Positions 25,303 through 33,619 of a stretch of DNA of 38,270 nucleotides are shown here, piece after piece (positions within the stretch are counted from its first letter, which is position 1; each line of letters begins with the position of its first letter). Source of the DNA: an uncultured Bacteroides sp. (GTDB lineage: Bacteria > Bacteroidota > Bacteroidia > Bacteroidales > Bacteroidaceae); NCBI GenBank assembly GCA_900766195.1, contig CAAFUN010000042.1, positions 1 to 38,270 of the forward strand, read 5' to 3'. A program made the translations under genes and the position numbers. Below the pieces are notes generated by a model. That model saw only the letters and a list, made by a program, of their open reading frames with translations. It was not told the origin of the DNA and did not search any database.

Positions 25303-26253
25303 TTAATATACTAAGCCTACATTGTCTATCCAAAAACGACTGCTGATACTACCAATATAAGCTCCGCCATTGCTGGATGAGAATTGTATTATAATGTGAG
25401 TAACAGGCTCATTGGCTGCGCCCCATCCGGTTTCTTGAATAGGAACCATCTTCCCTTTGCTATTGCGTGTGTAATAAGCATTCTCTCCACTCTTTAAACC
25501 CATATACGGAGCATAGAAACTTTTAGAGGTGATGTCACCATACTCTAAATTTAATCTATGATTATTTTGCCAAAGATAAACGGTTTTATCAAAACGTTCC
25601 CATCCCGTTGCTACCCTCTTAGCATGAACATTTCCGCTTGCATCTTCCCATCTATGCTGCAATAAAATCTGCACTTCGGCCATATCTTTCTTGTCAAGCG
25701 ACTTTTGTTTACTAAATCCGGTCGATCTTATACAGTTACCTCCGGTAGACACTTTATAATCGTATTGCAAAGCTTTGGGACGTCCTGTAAATGGTATGCC
25801 GGAAACAAGCTTGGACTGAGGATTGTTGGTGTCGGTTATAGGCTCTACCATTTCTCCTAAAAAGATGGTACCACTAGCCAGAACATTGATGTTGAACAAG
25901 CCTAATATTTTGCAAGTCTCTATCTTAGTCTCTAAACGGGCACAGTATCCATTACCTCTTTTCTCTGGAAAAACAGTGATACTTGTTTTGGTTATTCCTT
26001 TTACCTTAGCCAATACAGATGATGTGGCCCAGGGTGATGTTGTATTTTTGTAGGCTACATCTACAAGAGTGTCACCTTTGGCTATTTCATACAGATATTT
26101 AGTATGTCCACCAATAATACCTGATTCTTTTATCTTCCTCACCATCCAATAGTCCATGTTTCCAAAAGGCAGAGGCTCTACTCTTTCTTTTTGTGCTGAC
26201 AGTGAAAGAAAAGGAAAGACTGCAACAAGTACAATGTAATATAATTTTCTCAT
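25303..26253 (-). CDS. Secreted PCMD-domain protein
   Basis: The 316-residue protein has a Sec signal peptide (MRKLYYIVLVAVFPFLSLSAQ). The rest resembles the putative carbohydrate metabolism domain (PCMD) found in many Bacteroides surface proteins, judging from FGNMDYWMVRKIKESGIIGG, SPWATSSV and SGIPFTGRPKALQYDYKV. The family is thought to be a beta-sandwich with ligand binding, but no enzymatic activity is established to my knowledge. The signal lacks a lipobox Cys, so the protein is probably periplasmic or secreted. It is the last gene of the minus-strand set with the phosphoethanolamine transferase (45-nt gap) and the Omp85 gene. Confidence 0.8.
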   Translation of the reverse strand: MRKLYYIVLVAVFPFLSLSAQKERVEPLPFGNMDYWMVRKIKESGIIGGHTKYLYEIAKGDTLVDVAYKNTTSPWATSSVLAKVKGITKTSITVFPEKRGNGYCARLETKIETCKILGLFNINVLASGTIFLGEMVEPITDTNNPQSKLVSGIPFTGRPKALQYDYKVSTGGNCIRSTGFSKQKSLDKKDMAEVQILLQHRWEDASGNVHAKRVATGWERFDKTVYLWQNNHRLNLEYGDITSKSFYAPYMGLKSGENAYYTRNSKGKMVPIQETGWGAANEPVTHIIIQFSSSNGGAYIGSISSRFWIDNVGLVY

Positions 26254-26298
26254 AATCGTATGCTTTTATATCTATTTTATCGTTTTATAATCTACTAG

Positions 26299-27996
26299 TT
26301 AATAGGCTATGCCTCTTTTCTTTATCATAACCCAATCTTCTTTCTTTAACCCTGTTTTGAAGAAAGGAATGGGCTCATCATGATCATTCAGATACATCCG
26401 TTCTTTAACTTCAAATTTATCGCTGACAAGAGACTTGCTTCTGTTTAAATACTTAGTGTCTATCTTGGCAGCATCCAGTATGGAGTGAAATACTGCATTG
26501 GTTGAAATAGGTTTAGATGCATTCTTTTCCACATTGGCTATAGTTGCTGGAAACTCTTTCCGATAGGTATCGGAAAACCACATAAACATAGGTATTCTTA
26601 ATTGATAAAAAGTAGGAGTCGGTGAGGCATGCAAAAAGCGTAACCTATCATCATCCAGTATATCCTCACCATGATCCGAAGCATAAAGCAGGGTAGCACA
26701 ACTATTGGTATTTCCCAGTATTTTGATGACATTGCTAAGAATATAGTCGGTATATCGGATTGTATTATCATAAGCGTTCAACAAGATTTCTTTGTTATGT
26801 TTGCTTATTTCCTTTACATTGTCCGGTTTATTTATAGCATACTTTTCCGGATACCGTTCTTTGTAATTGAAGTGAGATCCGTATGTGTGAAGTACTATGA
26901 ATAAATTACCGGGAACAGAATCTATATAATGCTGAAACCGTGGCAATAAAGCTTCATCCAGATTGTTGACCGACTTATTAAAGAAACGATAATATTCAGT
27001 AAAGTCAGCCTCTTGCGCAAAATAGTCTGTAAAAGTTCTGTTGGCAGATTGATTAGAAAGAAAAACAGTACTAAACCCTACCTCTTTGAAGGCCTGAATT
27101 ATACTCTTTTGATTATAAATTATATCATAATTCTCGGCCGAGGCAGAAGACATCATTATAGATACGCTTTTGTGAGTTGTATTTGATTGCGTCAATACAT
27201 CTTTGAACAAAACGATATTACTGTCTTTTTCTAAAAAAGGCGTAGTACTTCTTTTATATCCATAAAAGCTCCAATTCTCAGCACGGCTTGTTTCGCCAAT
27301 TACAAAGACATAAATTTCTCTATGATCAGATTTCAGAATCTTCTTAGCACCGAATTTAAAATCTTTTGAAGTCTCAAGATATTCATTGCTGCGGTGCCAT
27401 TTATGACAAGCGAAGTTTAGATTATAAAACACATCTACAGGATATACATCTTCGTAAAATTGAAATTGGTTGGTAATATTATTTTTGGCCGGCAAAGATA
27501 AACATACCGACGAGCATATAACGATTGCCCCTATTATAGACGACTTCAACCTAAAGCGCTTATTTAAATGTACTCTCTTTTTACATGCCACAGATGCTAT
27601 TATGATGGTAGGTACGTATACTACAACAATGAAAATAAGAGCACCCATTATGCTATGCAGCACCTCTCCTGCTTCTGATGTGTTGGTGGTTACCACATTC
27701 AAAAACATATCTACGGCTATAACACCTTCTCCAAACAGATAAAATATCACAATCTGAAAAGAATGAATAACCAATAATGGGATCAACAATAATTGGGTTA
27801 GCCCAATGTTTTTCAAAGCGGAGAATAAAATCATGTAACAACCGGCCGGAAATAAGATCAAGACTAGTTTACCCCATATATTGAAAGGCTCGGTATAGAC
27901 AAGCCCCAAGCTAGGTATCAAGTTGACAATTACAAAAAACAGAAAGAGCGTTAACGGACTTTCTATAAAATCAGATATATGTTTTTTTAAGTTCAT
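26299..27996 (-). CDS. EptA-like phosphoethanolamine transferase
   Basis: The 565-residue inner-membrane enzyme has about five N-terminal helices (to about residue 168) and a periplasmic alkaline-phosphatase-fold domain. The nucleophile region is FVIGETSRAENWSFYGYKR (Thr236). Later come the zinc-binding YASDHGEDILDD and the RFLHASPTP motif with its His. These match the EptA/OpgE class, which transfers phosphoethanolamine from phosphatidylethanolamine to lipid A or another glycan. Lipid A of Bacteroides is known to carry this group on its single phosphate, so lipid A is a plausible target, but the acceptor cannot be read from sequence. It starts 19 nt after the Omp85 stop. Confidence 0.9.
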   Translation of the reverse strand: MNLKKHISDFIESPLTLFLFFVIVNLIPSLGLVYTEPFNIWGKLVLILFPAGCYMILFSALKNIGLTQLLLIPLLVIHSFQIVIFYLFGEGVIAVDMFLNVVTTNTSEAGEVLHSIMGALIFIVVVYVPTIIIASVACKKRVHLNKRFRLKSSIIGAIVICSSVCLSLPAKNNITNQFQFYEDVYPVDVFYNLNFACHKWHRSNEYLETSKDFKFGAKKILKSDHREIYVFVIGETSRAENWSFYGYKRSTTPFLEKDSNIVLFKDVLTQSNTTHKSVSIMMSSASAENYDIIYNQKSIIQAFKEVGFSTVFLSNQSANRTFTDYFAQEADFTEYYRFFNKSVNNLDEALLPRFQHYIDSVPGNLFIVLHTYGSHFNYKERYPEKYAINKPDNVKEISKHNKEILLNAYDNTIRYTDYILSNVIKILGNTNSCATLLYASDHGEDILDDDRLRFLHASPTPTFYQLRIPMFMWFSDTYRKEFPATIANVEKNASKPISTNAVFHSILDAAKIDTKYLNRSKSLVSDKFEVKERMYLNDHDEPIPFFKTGLKKEDWVMIKKRGIAY

Positions 27997-28015
27997 TGTT
28001 TAGTCTTATTTTTTT

Positions 28016-29167
28016 CTAAAAAGCTTCATTTATATTGAAGTAAAATGCAGATTGGCCTTTTCCTATCCCATAATCGAGACGCACGTTTACTCTGTTCTTA
28101 AATTCCCAGCGGTAGCCAAAACCGAAAGTCGGCAGTGTTTGGTCCCATTTAAAGTCTTTAAATTTAGGAAATACATTTCCTGCACCTGCCCATATTACCA
28201 CTCCATTTCGTCTATACACTCTTTGCCTTAACTCTACTTGCGATTGTAGAAGATTTCTGTCACGGTATTGCCCGGCAAAGTATCCTCGCATTTGGTGGGA
28301 GCTTCCTGCTTGTGCCAGCATATTCCATGCCGTATTGTTACTACTGATTATGCCCTGCATATCCAAAGCAATCACAGCACCTTTCCAAGCTTGTTGGTAA
28401 TAACGGAATATAACTTCCGTTTTGTCTGACCCGGGTGTAGTTGATAAGAATTTAGGATAAATAATGTGTTCTACTTTGGCATAAATTCCTTTATACGGGT
28501 TGGGAATAAAGTCTCTGGAATCATACGACAGGATTAACCCCATTCCCGCTACTGTTGACTCCGGATCTCTCCCTTCAAGTAAAGTGATATCTTCGAAGCT
28601 TTTCCCCTGCGCGTTTCTCACATTTCCAGTGACTCCCACATATAGTCCTTGGGCTACTTTCTTTAAAAAATCAACTTTCACTTCAATTTGCAAATTATCA
28701 TATTCAGAGTAATAATCATTTCTACCATTATTGTAGCCTATACCCCAATACTTACTAGGGCAATATGAAAGATACATATCGGCGTCTATTCTATATTTCA
28801 TTTTTGGAAAAATCGTATTGCCACTTATTCCAATGACATAAGCACCAGTTGTTGTGATATCTCCGTACAATGATACGTTGGAAGGAGAAATGCTTTTATC
28901 ACTTCTGTCCAATCTATATAGTCCTGATGCCACTAAGCCTAATCCCAATTTAGTATCGCTGGAATAGTGCGGCCCGCCAATGATAGAGAAATCAAAGTGT
29001 TTGTCATCTTTCTCTTCATTAGATTCTTCAAAATACTGATATATCCGTTTCAAGATACTCACTTTATCTGTGGTGGTAGTATCTGAAGCTAGCTTATTCT
29101 GTGATCTTAACGGGACACCAGTTATAAGGATGAGGATGAAATATAAGTATAAAACTCGATTATGCAT
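28016..29167 (-). CDS. Omp85/BamA-TamA-type outer-membrane beta-barrel, no POTRA domain
   Basis: The 383-residue protein has a signal peptide (about 1-22), a short linker and then a barrel. It ends in FNINEAF, with an aromatic last residue, as expected for an outer-membrane protein. The Omp85 hallmark RGYFAGQYRDRNL (loop-6 RGF/Y motif) is visible, as is the DSRDFIPNPYKGIYAKVEH pattern. There is no room for POTRA repeats, so it is a short patatin-barrel or D15-like form and not a core BamA. It may export or insert a substrate, or have another role; this is unknown. It probably heads an operon with the phosphoethanolamine transferase and PCMD genes. Confidence 0.85.
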   Translation of the reverse strand: MHNRVLYLYFILILITGVPLRSQNKLASDTTTTDKVSILKRIYQYFEESNEEKDDKHFDFSIIGGPHYSSDTKLGLGLVASGLYRLDRSDKSISPSNVSLYGDITTTGAYVIGISGNTIFPKMKYRIDADMYLSYCPSKYWGIGYNNGRNDYYSEYDNLQIEVKVDFLKKVAQGLYVGVTGNVRNAQGKSFEDITLLEGRDPESTVAGMGLILSYDSRDFIPNPYKGIYAKVEHIIYPKFLSTTPGSDKTEVIFRYYQQAWKGAVIALDMQGIISSNNTAWNMLAQAGSSHQMRGYFAGQYRDRNLLQSQVELRQRVYRRNGVVIWAGAGNVFPKFKDFKWDQTLPTFGFGYRWEFKNRVNVRLDYGIGKGQSAFYFNINEAF

Positions 29168-29216
29168 AATACGATAAATAACATTTTATAAAGAATGAAT
29201 GTTTAGCAATAAACTC

Positions 29217-29247
29217 CCTCTTTATTTAGTTAGTGTCTATAAAGAGG
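29217..29247. terminator. Hairpin between the pyrK-pyrD remnant and the Omp85 gene
   Basis: CCTCTTTAT (29217-29225) pairs perfectly with ATAAAGAGG (29239-29247). It lies 16 nt after the stop of the pyrD-like fragment and so could be the original terminator of the pyrK-pyrD unit. The T-run is weak. Confidence 0.5.
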
Positions 29248-29262
29248 TTTACACTTATATCT

Positions 29263-29758
29263 TTAAAGCTTTACAAGTTCTCTAACCGAACTTATATTAT
29301 TTTTATTTTGGTATTCAGTAATACTACCGACTACTGCTTTTACGGATATAGTTGGATCAATGGAACTATGTGTTCCAATCTGAATAGCAGATGAACCTGC
29401 TAAAATAAATTTTATGGTATCTTGCCTGCAAGATATGCCTTCCATATCTAAAGAGGTCTTTTTGCTACATTGCATCTTTACCATACCATTCTTAGTACTC
29501 CCGGCTTTACACATGAACTGGGGTAAACCTCCTATAATAGTAGATAAGACAGGCCGTTGTGAGTTTATATTAATAGTCATGCGAAGTAAAGTGTTTATTA
29601 ACAAAAAGAGAGTTTGCTCTTTTCCCCTTTATGGTAACAAACTGTCCGGCTTGTATATCGGACAGTCGTATATTATCAGAAGTAGTAAGTTTTAGGAGGC
29701 AATAGTTTTTGTTTAGTTGATTATTTTCTGTTACAACTAAATTCAGCATTTTTTTCAT
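29263..29758 (-). pseudogene. Decayed pyrK-pyrD remnant (dihydroorotate dehydrogenase subunits)
   Basis: Two adjoining fragments can be read on the minus strand. The first (29758 to about 29610) matches the N-terminus of PyrK, the electron-transfer subunit: MKKMLNLVVTENNQLNKNY, then LKLTT and IQAGQFVTIKG. The second (about 29604 to 29263, another frame) matches the last third of the catalytic subunit PyrD: LINTLLRM, GISCRQDTIKFILAGSSAIQ and GTHSSIDP. Intact genes would need about 1.7 kb; only 496 bp remain, so some 1.2 kb spanning most of pyrK and two thirds of pyrD seems lost, with a frame change at the junction. The promoter and hairpin flanking it remain. A functional copy must be elsewhere if the cell makes pyrimidines de novo. 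Translation of either fragment is unlikely to give an active enzyme. Confidence 0.8.
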
Positions 29759-29810
29759 TTAAGCCTTAGTTTTTATATGATATAGAAACTATCTATGTTT
29801 TTGCAGAGTG

Positions 29811-29842
29811 CAAAGGTAATAAAGTTTATAGTATGCCCCAAA
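29811..29842 (-). promoter_or_regulatory. Intact promoter of the pyrK-pyrD remnant
   Basis: On the minus strand TTTG (29842-29839), exactly 20 nt, then TACCTTTG (29818-29811): a full match to both Bacteroidetes promoter boxes. The leader to the pyrK-like ATG at 29758 is about 45 nt. Confidence 0.7.
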
Positions 29843-30160
29843 ATTTTGACAGATGCATAAGTTAAAGAATGTTTTATGCCATAAGTTCTATTTCTTATTG
29901 CACTGAAATTCTATCTTCTCACATTTATCTTTTACCTATCTTCGACAAATAACAACACTTGTTTTTCCAGTGTAGAGATGGTGGAAATTCTCTGTGTTGA
30001 TTATCAGTTATTTATTCATTGTGCTTGTAGAGATTGTCTTATTATTACTTCATGTATTGTTTCTTTTCATTCATTGCAATTTAGTTTGCTGTAGATATCC
30101 TGTTTTATTATATTGTTGTATATCAAGTGATTATGATGTGCCCTTGTAGATACCATTTTC
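29843..30160. other. Long AT-rich intergenic region with a repeated TGTAGA motif
   Basis: No plausible gene is seen in these 318 nt. TGTAGA(G/T)A occurs four times, at 29971, 30026, 30090 and 30145, with intervals of 55, 64 and 55 nt, all on the plus strand and all upstream of the HU-like gene promoter. The even spacing suggests degenerate repeats or a set of binding sites. Confidence 0.5.
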
Positions 30161-30191
30161 TTGCATTCACTTGCTTCTCACTGTAACTTTG
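30161..30191 (+). promoter_or_regulatory. Promoter for the HU-like gene
   Basis: TTG at 30161-30163, 20 nt, then TAACTTTG at 30184-30191 fits the Bacteroidetes promoter well. It leaves a leader of about 110 nt before the ATG at 30311. Confidence 0.65.
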
Positions 30192-30310
30192 CAACATCGC
30201 ATTTGAGGAAGATAAAGGGTTGATCGTTGAGGCCTCACGATAAGAACTTTACTTTTAGAATGAGATAGGCGAATAGTAATTAAGTATTAATCATTTAAAA
30301 TTTTACGATT

Positions 30311-30796
30311 ATGGCATTTTTTAAAAGAGTTCAAAAGAAAATAAACAATTTGTGGTATCCTCAATCAGTAACAGTTGGCAAACCGGTAAGTAGCCGTGAA
30401 GTGGCTGATCAGTTATCTGTTCTTTCTACTTTAACGCGCGGTGATACGTACGCAGTGATAGAGAACTTAGGACAAGTACTGGGTAACTATATGAGTCAGG
30501 GAAGATCTGTAAAAATAGACGGATTAGGGACTTTTTATTATACTGCAAACGCTAATAAGCAGGGTGTGAAGAAAGCGGAAGAGGTGAAGGCTACATTGAT
30601 AAAAGGTGTTCGTGTTCGCTTTATTCCAGAGGTAGAACGAAGCAGTGGACGCCAAGTAACTACCCGTTCGATGGTGGGAAACAGTGTGTTCTGGGAAGAA
30701 TGGGGAAAGAAAACTGTAGAATCAGACAAAGGTAATGGTAGTAGTACTGGTGGTAACACTAGTGGAGGTGGTAAAAATAATGACCCATTAGGTTAA
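30311..30796 (+). CDS. HU/IHF-family DNA-binding protein (Bacteroidetes histone-like type)
   Basis: The 161-residue protein has a basic N-terminal extension (FFKRVQKKINN), an HU-like core at about residues 20-125 (SSREVADQLS, GDTYAVIENLGQVLGNYM and the conserved KIDGLGTFYYT) and a Gly/Ser/Asn-rich disordered tail from about 140. It matches the long Bacteroidetes HU-related family, not canonical 90-residue HU. It should bind DNA as a dimer and bend or coat it. The gene stands alone, with its own promoter, a leader of about 110 nt and a terminator; many copies of such genes occur in Bacteroides genomes, often beside surface polysaccharide or mobile loci. Confidence 0.88.
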   Translation: MAFFKRVQKKINNLWYPQSVTVGKPVSSREVADQLSVLSTLTRGDTYAVIENLGQVLGNYMSQGRSVKIDGLGTFYYTANANKQGVKKAEEVKATLIKGVRVRFIPEVERSSGRQVTTRSMVGNSVFWEEWGKKTVESDKGNGSSTGGNTSGGGKNNDPLG

Positions 30797-30818
30797 TCTT
30801 ATAGGTAGCATATTTAAA

Positions 30819-30859
30819 AGAGTGTTTCAAAGCTAAGCTTTTGATTCACTCTCTTTTTT
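30819..30859 (+). terminator. Terminator of the HU-like gene
   Basis: GAGTG pairs with CACTC and, inside, TCAAAGC with GCTTTTGA (one bulge), followed by CTTTTTT at 30853-30859. Confidence 0.85.
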
Positions 30860-30994
30860 AATGGAAGTATATTGACTTAGGTTCGTGATGAGACAAAGAA
30901 AGTAAAAGGACATAAAAACGGAAATAGCCGAGAAGATAAGTTGGAATATGAGAAAACCGACTATGGTCTCGACTATTTGTATGAAATTAGAGGA

Positions 30995-33313
30995 TCAGCC
31001 CACCGCAATAGGTACTGATAATGGGGTACCTCGTTTCAGCATGTAAGTATTCTGATAAACTTGTATGCTCAGTTTATCACCGGACGTAAGTGATATCTTG
31101 ATAGCCTTCCCAACAGATATCTGCAGAGTATTTCCCTGATAGTTTACCTTGAAAGTATAGCTTTTCCATTTTTTAGGTAGAACAGGAGAGAATCGTAGCA
31201 GCATGTCTTTTGATATTTGCATACCTGCAAACCCTTTTACTACTGCCAACCAGCTTCCCGGCATACTAGTGATATGCAACCCTTCAGCGGTCTCGTTGTT
31301 ATAATCGTCCAAGTCTAAGCGTGTGGCATGAATAAACAGTTCGTAAGCTTTCTCTACATAGCCTATGCGCGATGCAAGAATGGAATGAATGTGCGGCGAT
31401 AGTGAAGACTCATGTACGGTCATTGGTTCGTAAAAGTCGAAGTTGCGTCTTACTGTTTCTTTGTCGAAGTTGAAATAGTAGAGGTATAACCCCAATAATA
31501 CATCACTTTGCTTAATATAGCAAGAGCGCAGAATGCGATCCCACGACCAATGCTGATTGATAGGACGTTCTTCTGTGGGAATGGCACCGACGCTTTGCAG
31601 TTCCTTGTCCATATAGCCGTCGTTCTGTATAAATATAGCATTCTCCTTATCTTCGGGTAAATACATTCGTTCGATGATGTCGGTCCAACGTTGAGCTTCT
31701 TCGTTGTATTGAAAAGCGGTGGCGCGACGTATGCGGGAGTAATCATCGGGATATTTTCCGGCAATGGTATCTATATATTCCAGCGTGGTTTTCAGGCATT
31801 GCACACACGAATAGTTAGTATACCAATTGTTGTCGACATTGTTCTCATATTCATCGGGACCTGTAACTCCAAGGATGACATATTGCTGCTTGGGACGTGA
31901 GAACGATACTCGTTGACTCCAGAATCGACATACGGCAATCATTACCTCCAAACCGTATTTTGCAATGTATTCTATCGTTCCTGTCAATATGGCGTGCTGC
32001 ACAATGGCATATACAATAATGTTGTTGCGATGAATCTCTTCAAATGTTATCTCCCACTCGCTATGGCATTCTTCACCACTGCTTGTGACTTGTGGGAACA
32101 GTGCCGCTCCATTTTTAAAACCAAGTTTGCGAGCATTCTCTATCGCTTTTGGTAACTGATGGTAACGGTACATCAAAAGGTTTTCTACAATATTTTTTGG
32201 AGTGGAAAGCAAAAAGAACGGTACACAACATAGTTCGGTGTTCCAGTAAGTGTTGCCTCCATATTTCTCTCCGGTAAAACCTTTCGGACCGATGTTAAGA
32301 CGGGCATCATCTCCTCGATAGGTTTGGTATAGCTGGAAAATGTTATAACGTATTCCTTGTTGGGCTTCTGCATCTCCTTCTATCACAACGTCAGTCTCAT
32401 TCCATATATCTTGCCAGGCTTTTCGATGATCTTCCATGAGGGTATCCCAGCCAATGGCTTTGGCTCTACGGGCTTCTTGCATGGACGTTTCTACCAATTC
32501 CTGACGTTCGTAATGGAGTGAGGAGGCTATTGCCACATATTTGACGAGAGTTACTGTTTCACCCGGTTTTACATCAGCTCCAACGCTGAATCCGGTTTGT
32601 TTCTCTTTTTCTATTCGTATGGGATTGGTGGCGGCTTCTTTGTTATTCTTAAAAAATTGGTAGGTCATGGCATAACAGATCTGTCCATCCTCTTTACGGG
32701 TTTGTGTCCACAGGAATGCACAGTCGTTAGCTACTCCCGAACGGAGAATGTTCCATACCTTTCCGTCTGGCCCTTCTTCCTTATTATTGTTTTCGGCATT
32801 AATGGTCGGTACAAATGAAATTCTACCTGTATAGTCAATAGAAGTTACGGCATAGCGAATAAGGCATAAATCGGGTTGAGACATGCTGATGATGTGCTCT
32901 GCATATATACGGAGGTGATGCCCTTTGGGTGAAGTGACTTCTGCCTCGCGATATGATATGCCACCTTTCATATCTAATCGTCGGCTGAAACTGTTTACAT
33001 CCCATTGCGCAAGGTCAAGTTCTTCATCGATGAGGCGGATATTGATATTTCCCCAGTCGGCAGCGATAGGTACGCGGGAGTAGAAACGAGGAAATCCATT
33101 TTTCCACCAGCCTACTCGCGTTTTATCAAGAAAGGTGATTCCAGCTACAAAAGAACCGCGAAAACTATCGCTGTGATAAGATTCTTCAAAATTTCCACGT
33201 TGGCCGAAGTGTCCGTTACCCAAACTGAATATACTTTCCGACATTCTCATATTGTCGGCCTGAAAATCTTCTTCGATGATGTTCCATTCATCTGTCTTTA
33301 GATATTTCCTCAT
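30995..33313 (-). CDS. Glycoside hydrolase family 65 phosphorylase (maltose phosphorylase-like)
   Basis: GH65 enzymes split alpha-glucosides such as maltose, trehalose, kojibiose or nigerose with phosphate, giving beta-glucose 1-phosphate. The 772-residue protein begins MRKYLKTDEWNIIEEDF, then the N-terminal beta-sandwich (SLGNGHFGQRGNFEE). The (alpha/alpha)6 barrel has the family signatures GFTGEKYGGNTYWNTE and VTGPDEYENNVDN, where Glu488 is the expected general acid. The start at 33313 was chosen over 33358 because the extra 15 residues are not family-like. No signal peptide is seen, so it is cytoplasmic and relies on an importer such as the nearby transporter. Length fits maltose phosphorylase, but the exact disaccharide needs testing. 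No beta-phosphoglucomutase is nearby. Confidence 0.92.
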   Translation of the reverse strand: MRKYLKTDEWNIIEEDFQADNMRMSESIFSLGNGHFGQRGNFEESYHSDSFRGSFVAGITFLDKTRVGWWKNGFPRFYSRVPIAADWGNINIRLIDEELDLAQWDVNSFSRRLDMKGGISYREAEVTSPKGHHLRIYAEHIISMSQPDLCLIRYAVTSIDYTGRISFVPTINAENNNKEEGPDGKVWNILRSGVANDCAFLWTQTRKEDGQICYAMTYQFFKNNKEAATNPIRIEKEKQTGFSVGADVKPGETVTLVKYVAIASSLHYERQELVETSMQEARRAKAIGWDTLMEDHRKAWQDIWNETDVVIEGDAEAQQGIRYNIFQLYQTYRGDDARLNIGPKGFTGEKYGGNTYWNTELCCVPFFLLSTPKNIVENLLMYRYHQLPKAIENARKLGFKNGAALFPQVTSSGEECHSEWEITFEEIHRNNIIVYAIVQHAILTGTIEYIAKYGLEVMIAVCRFWSQRVSFSRPKQQYVILGVTGPDEYENNVDNNWYTNYSCVQCLKTTLEYIDTIAGKYPDDYSRIRRATAFQYNEEAQRWTDIIERMYLPEDKENAIFIQNDGYMDKELQSVGAIPTEERPINQHWSWDRILRSCYIKQSDVLLGLYLYYFNFDKETVRRNFDFYEPMTVHESSLSPHIHSILASRIGYVEKAYELFIHATRLDLDDYNNETAEGLHITSMPGSWLAVVKGFAGMQISKDMLLRFSPVLPKKWKSYTFKVNYQGNTLQISVGKAIKISLTSGDKLSIQVYQNTYMLKRGTPLSVPIAVG

Positions 33314-33619
33314 GGCATATATACTATGGTCATTAGTTGTGCCCGTAAAGATAATCAAAGATTGGAAGTGGTAAAAGAAATTGTACTCAAAAGGGTATAA
33401 CGAAACAAGCTAAAATTTTGTGTTTAATACCTTGCTCTAATAAACAATCATATAAATTCATTCATACACATCTGGAAAAAGAATGAATATTGCTCGAAAT
33501 GTACTATGGATGAATGTTTTATCAATTACTTAGTAAATTATAAATATATAATTTACTAAGTAATTGTTTCTGATTCACCCTCTTTTTATTATGTACAACA
33601 GGTTTGAATATATCCTTTA
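33314..33619. other. Intergenic region between GH65 and DUF1349 genes
   Basis: No gene is visible in these 306 nt. The stretch holds the leader of the GH65 gene, two CTTTG/CTTTA boxes resembling -7 elements but lacking the full TAnnTTTG, and a very long AT-rich inverted repeat (33523-33566). Confidence 0.6.
33523..33566. terminator. Long perfect AT-rich inverted repeat downstream of the DUF1349 gene
   Basis: The arms 33523-33540 and 33549-33566 are perfectly complementary over 18 bp. The pairing can extend two more bases into the 8-nt spacer, leaving a 4-nt AATA loop. It begins 54 nt after the DUF1349 stop. It is not followed by a clear U-tract, so it may act as a terminator or as an mRNA-end stabiliser, or be a target for a DNA-binding protein. 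Confidence 0.6.

Noticed and set aside
30311..30796. HU-like gene as a sign of a mobile element
   Set aside because: No integrase, transposase, target-site duplication or tRNA is nearby, and such genes are common as single chromosomal copies in Bacteroides.
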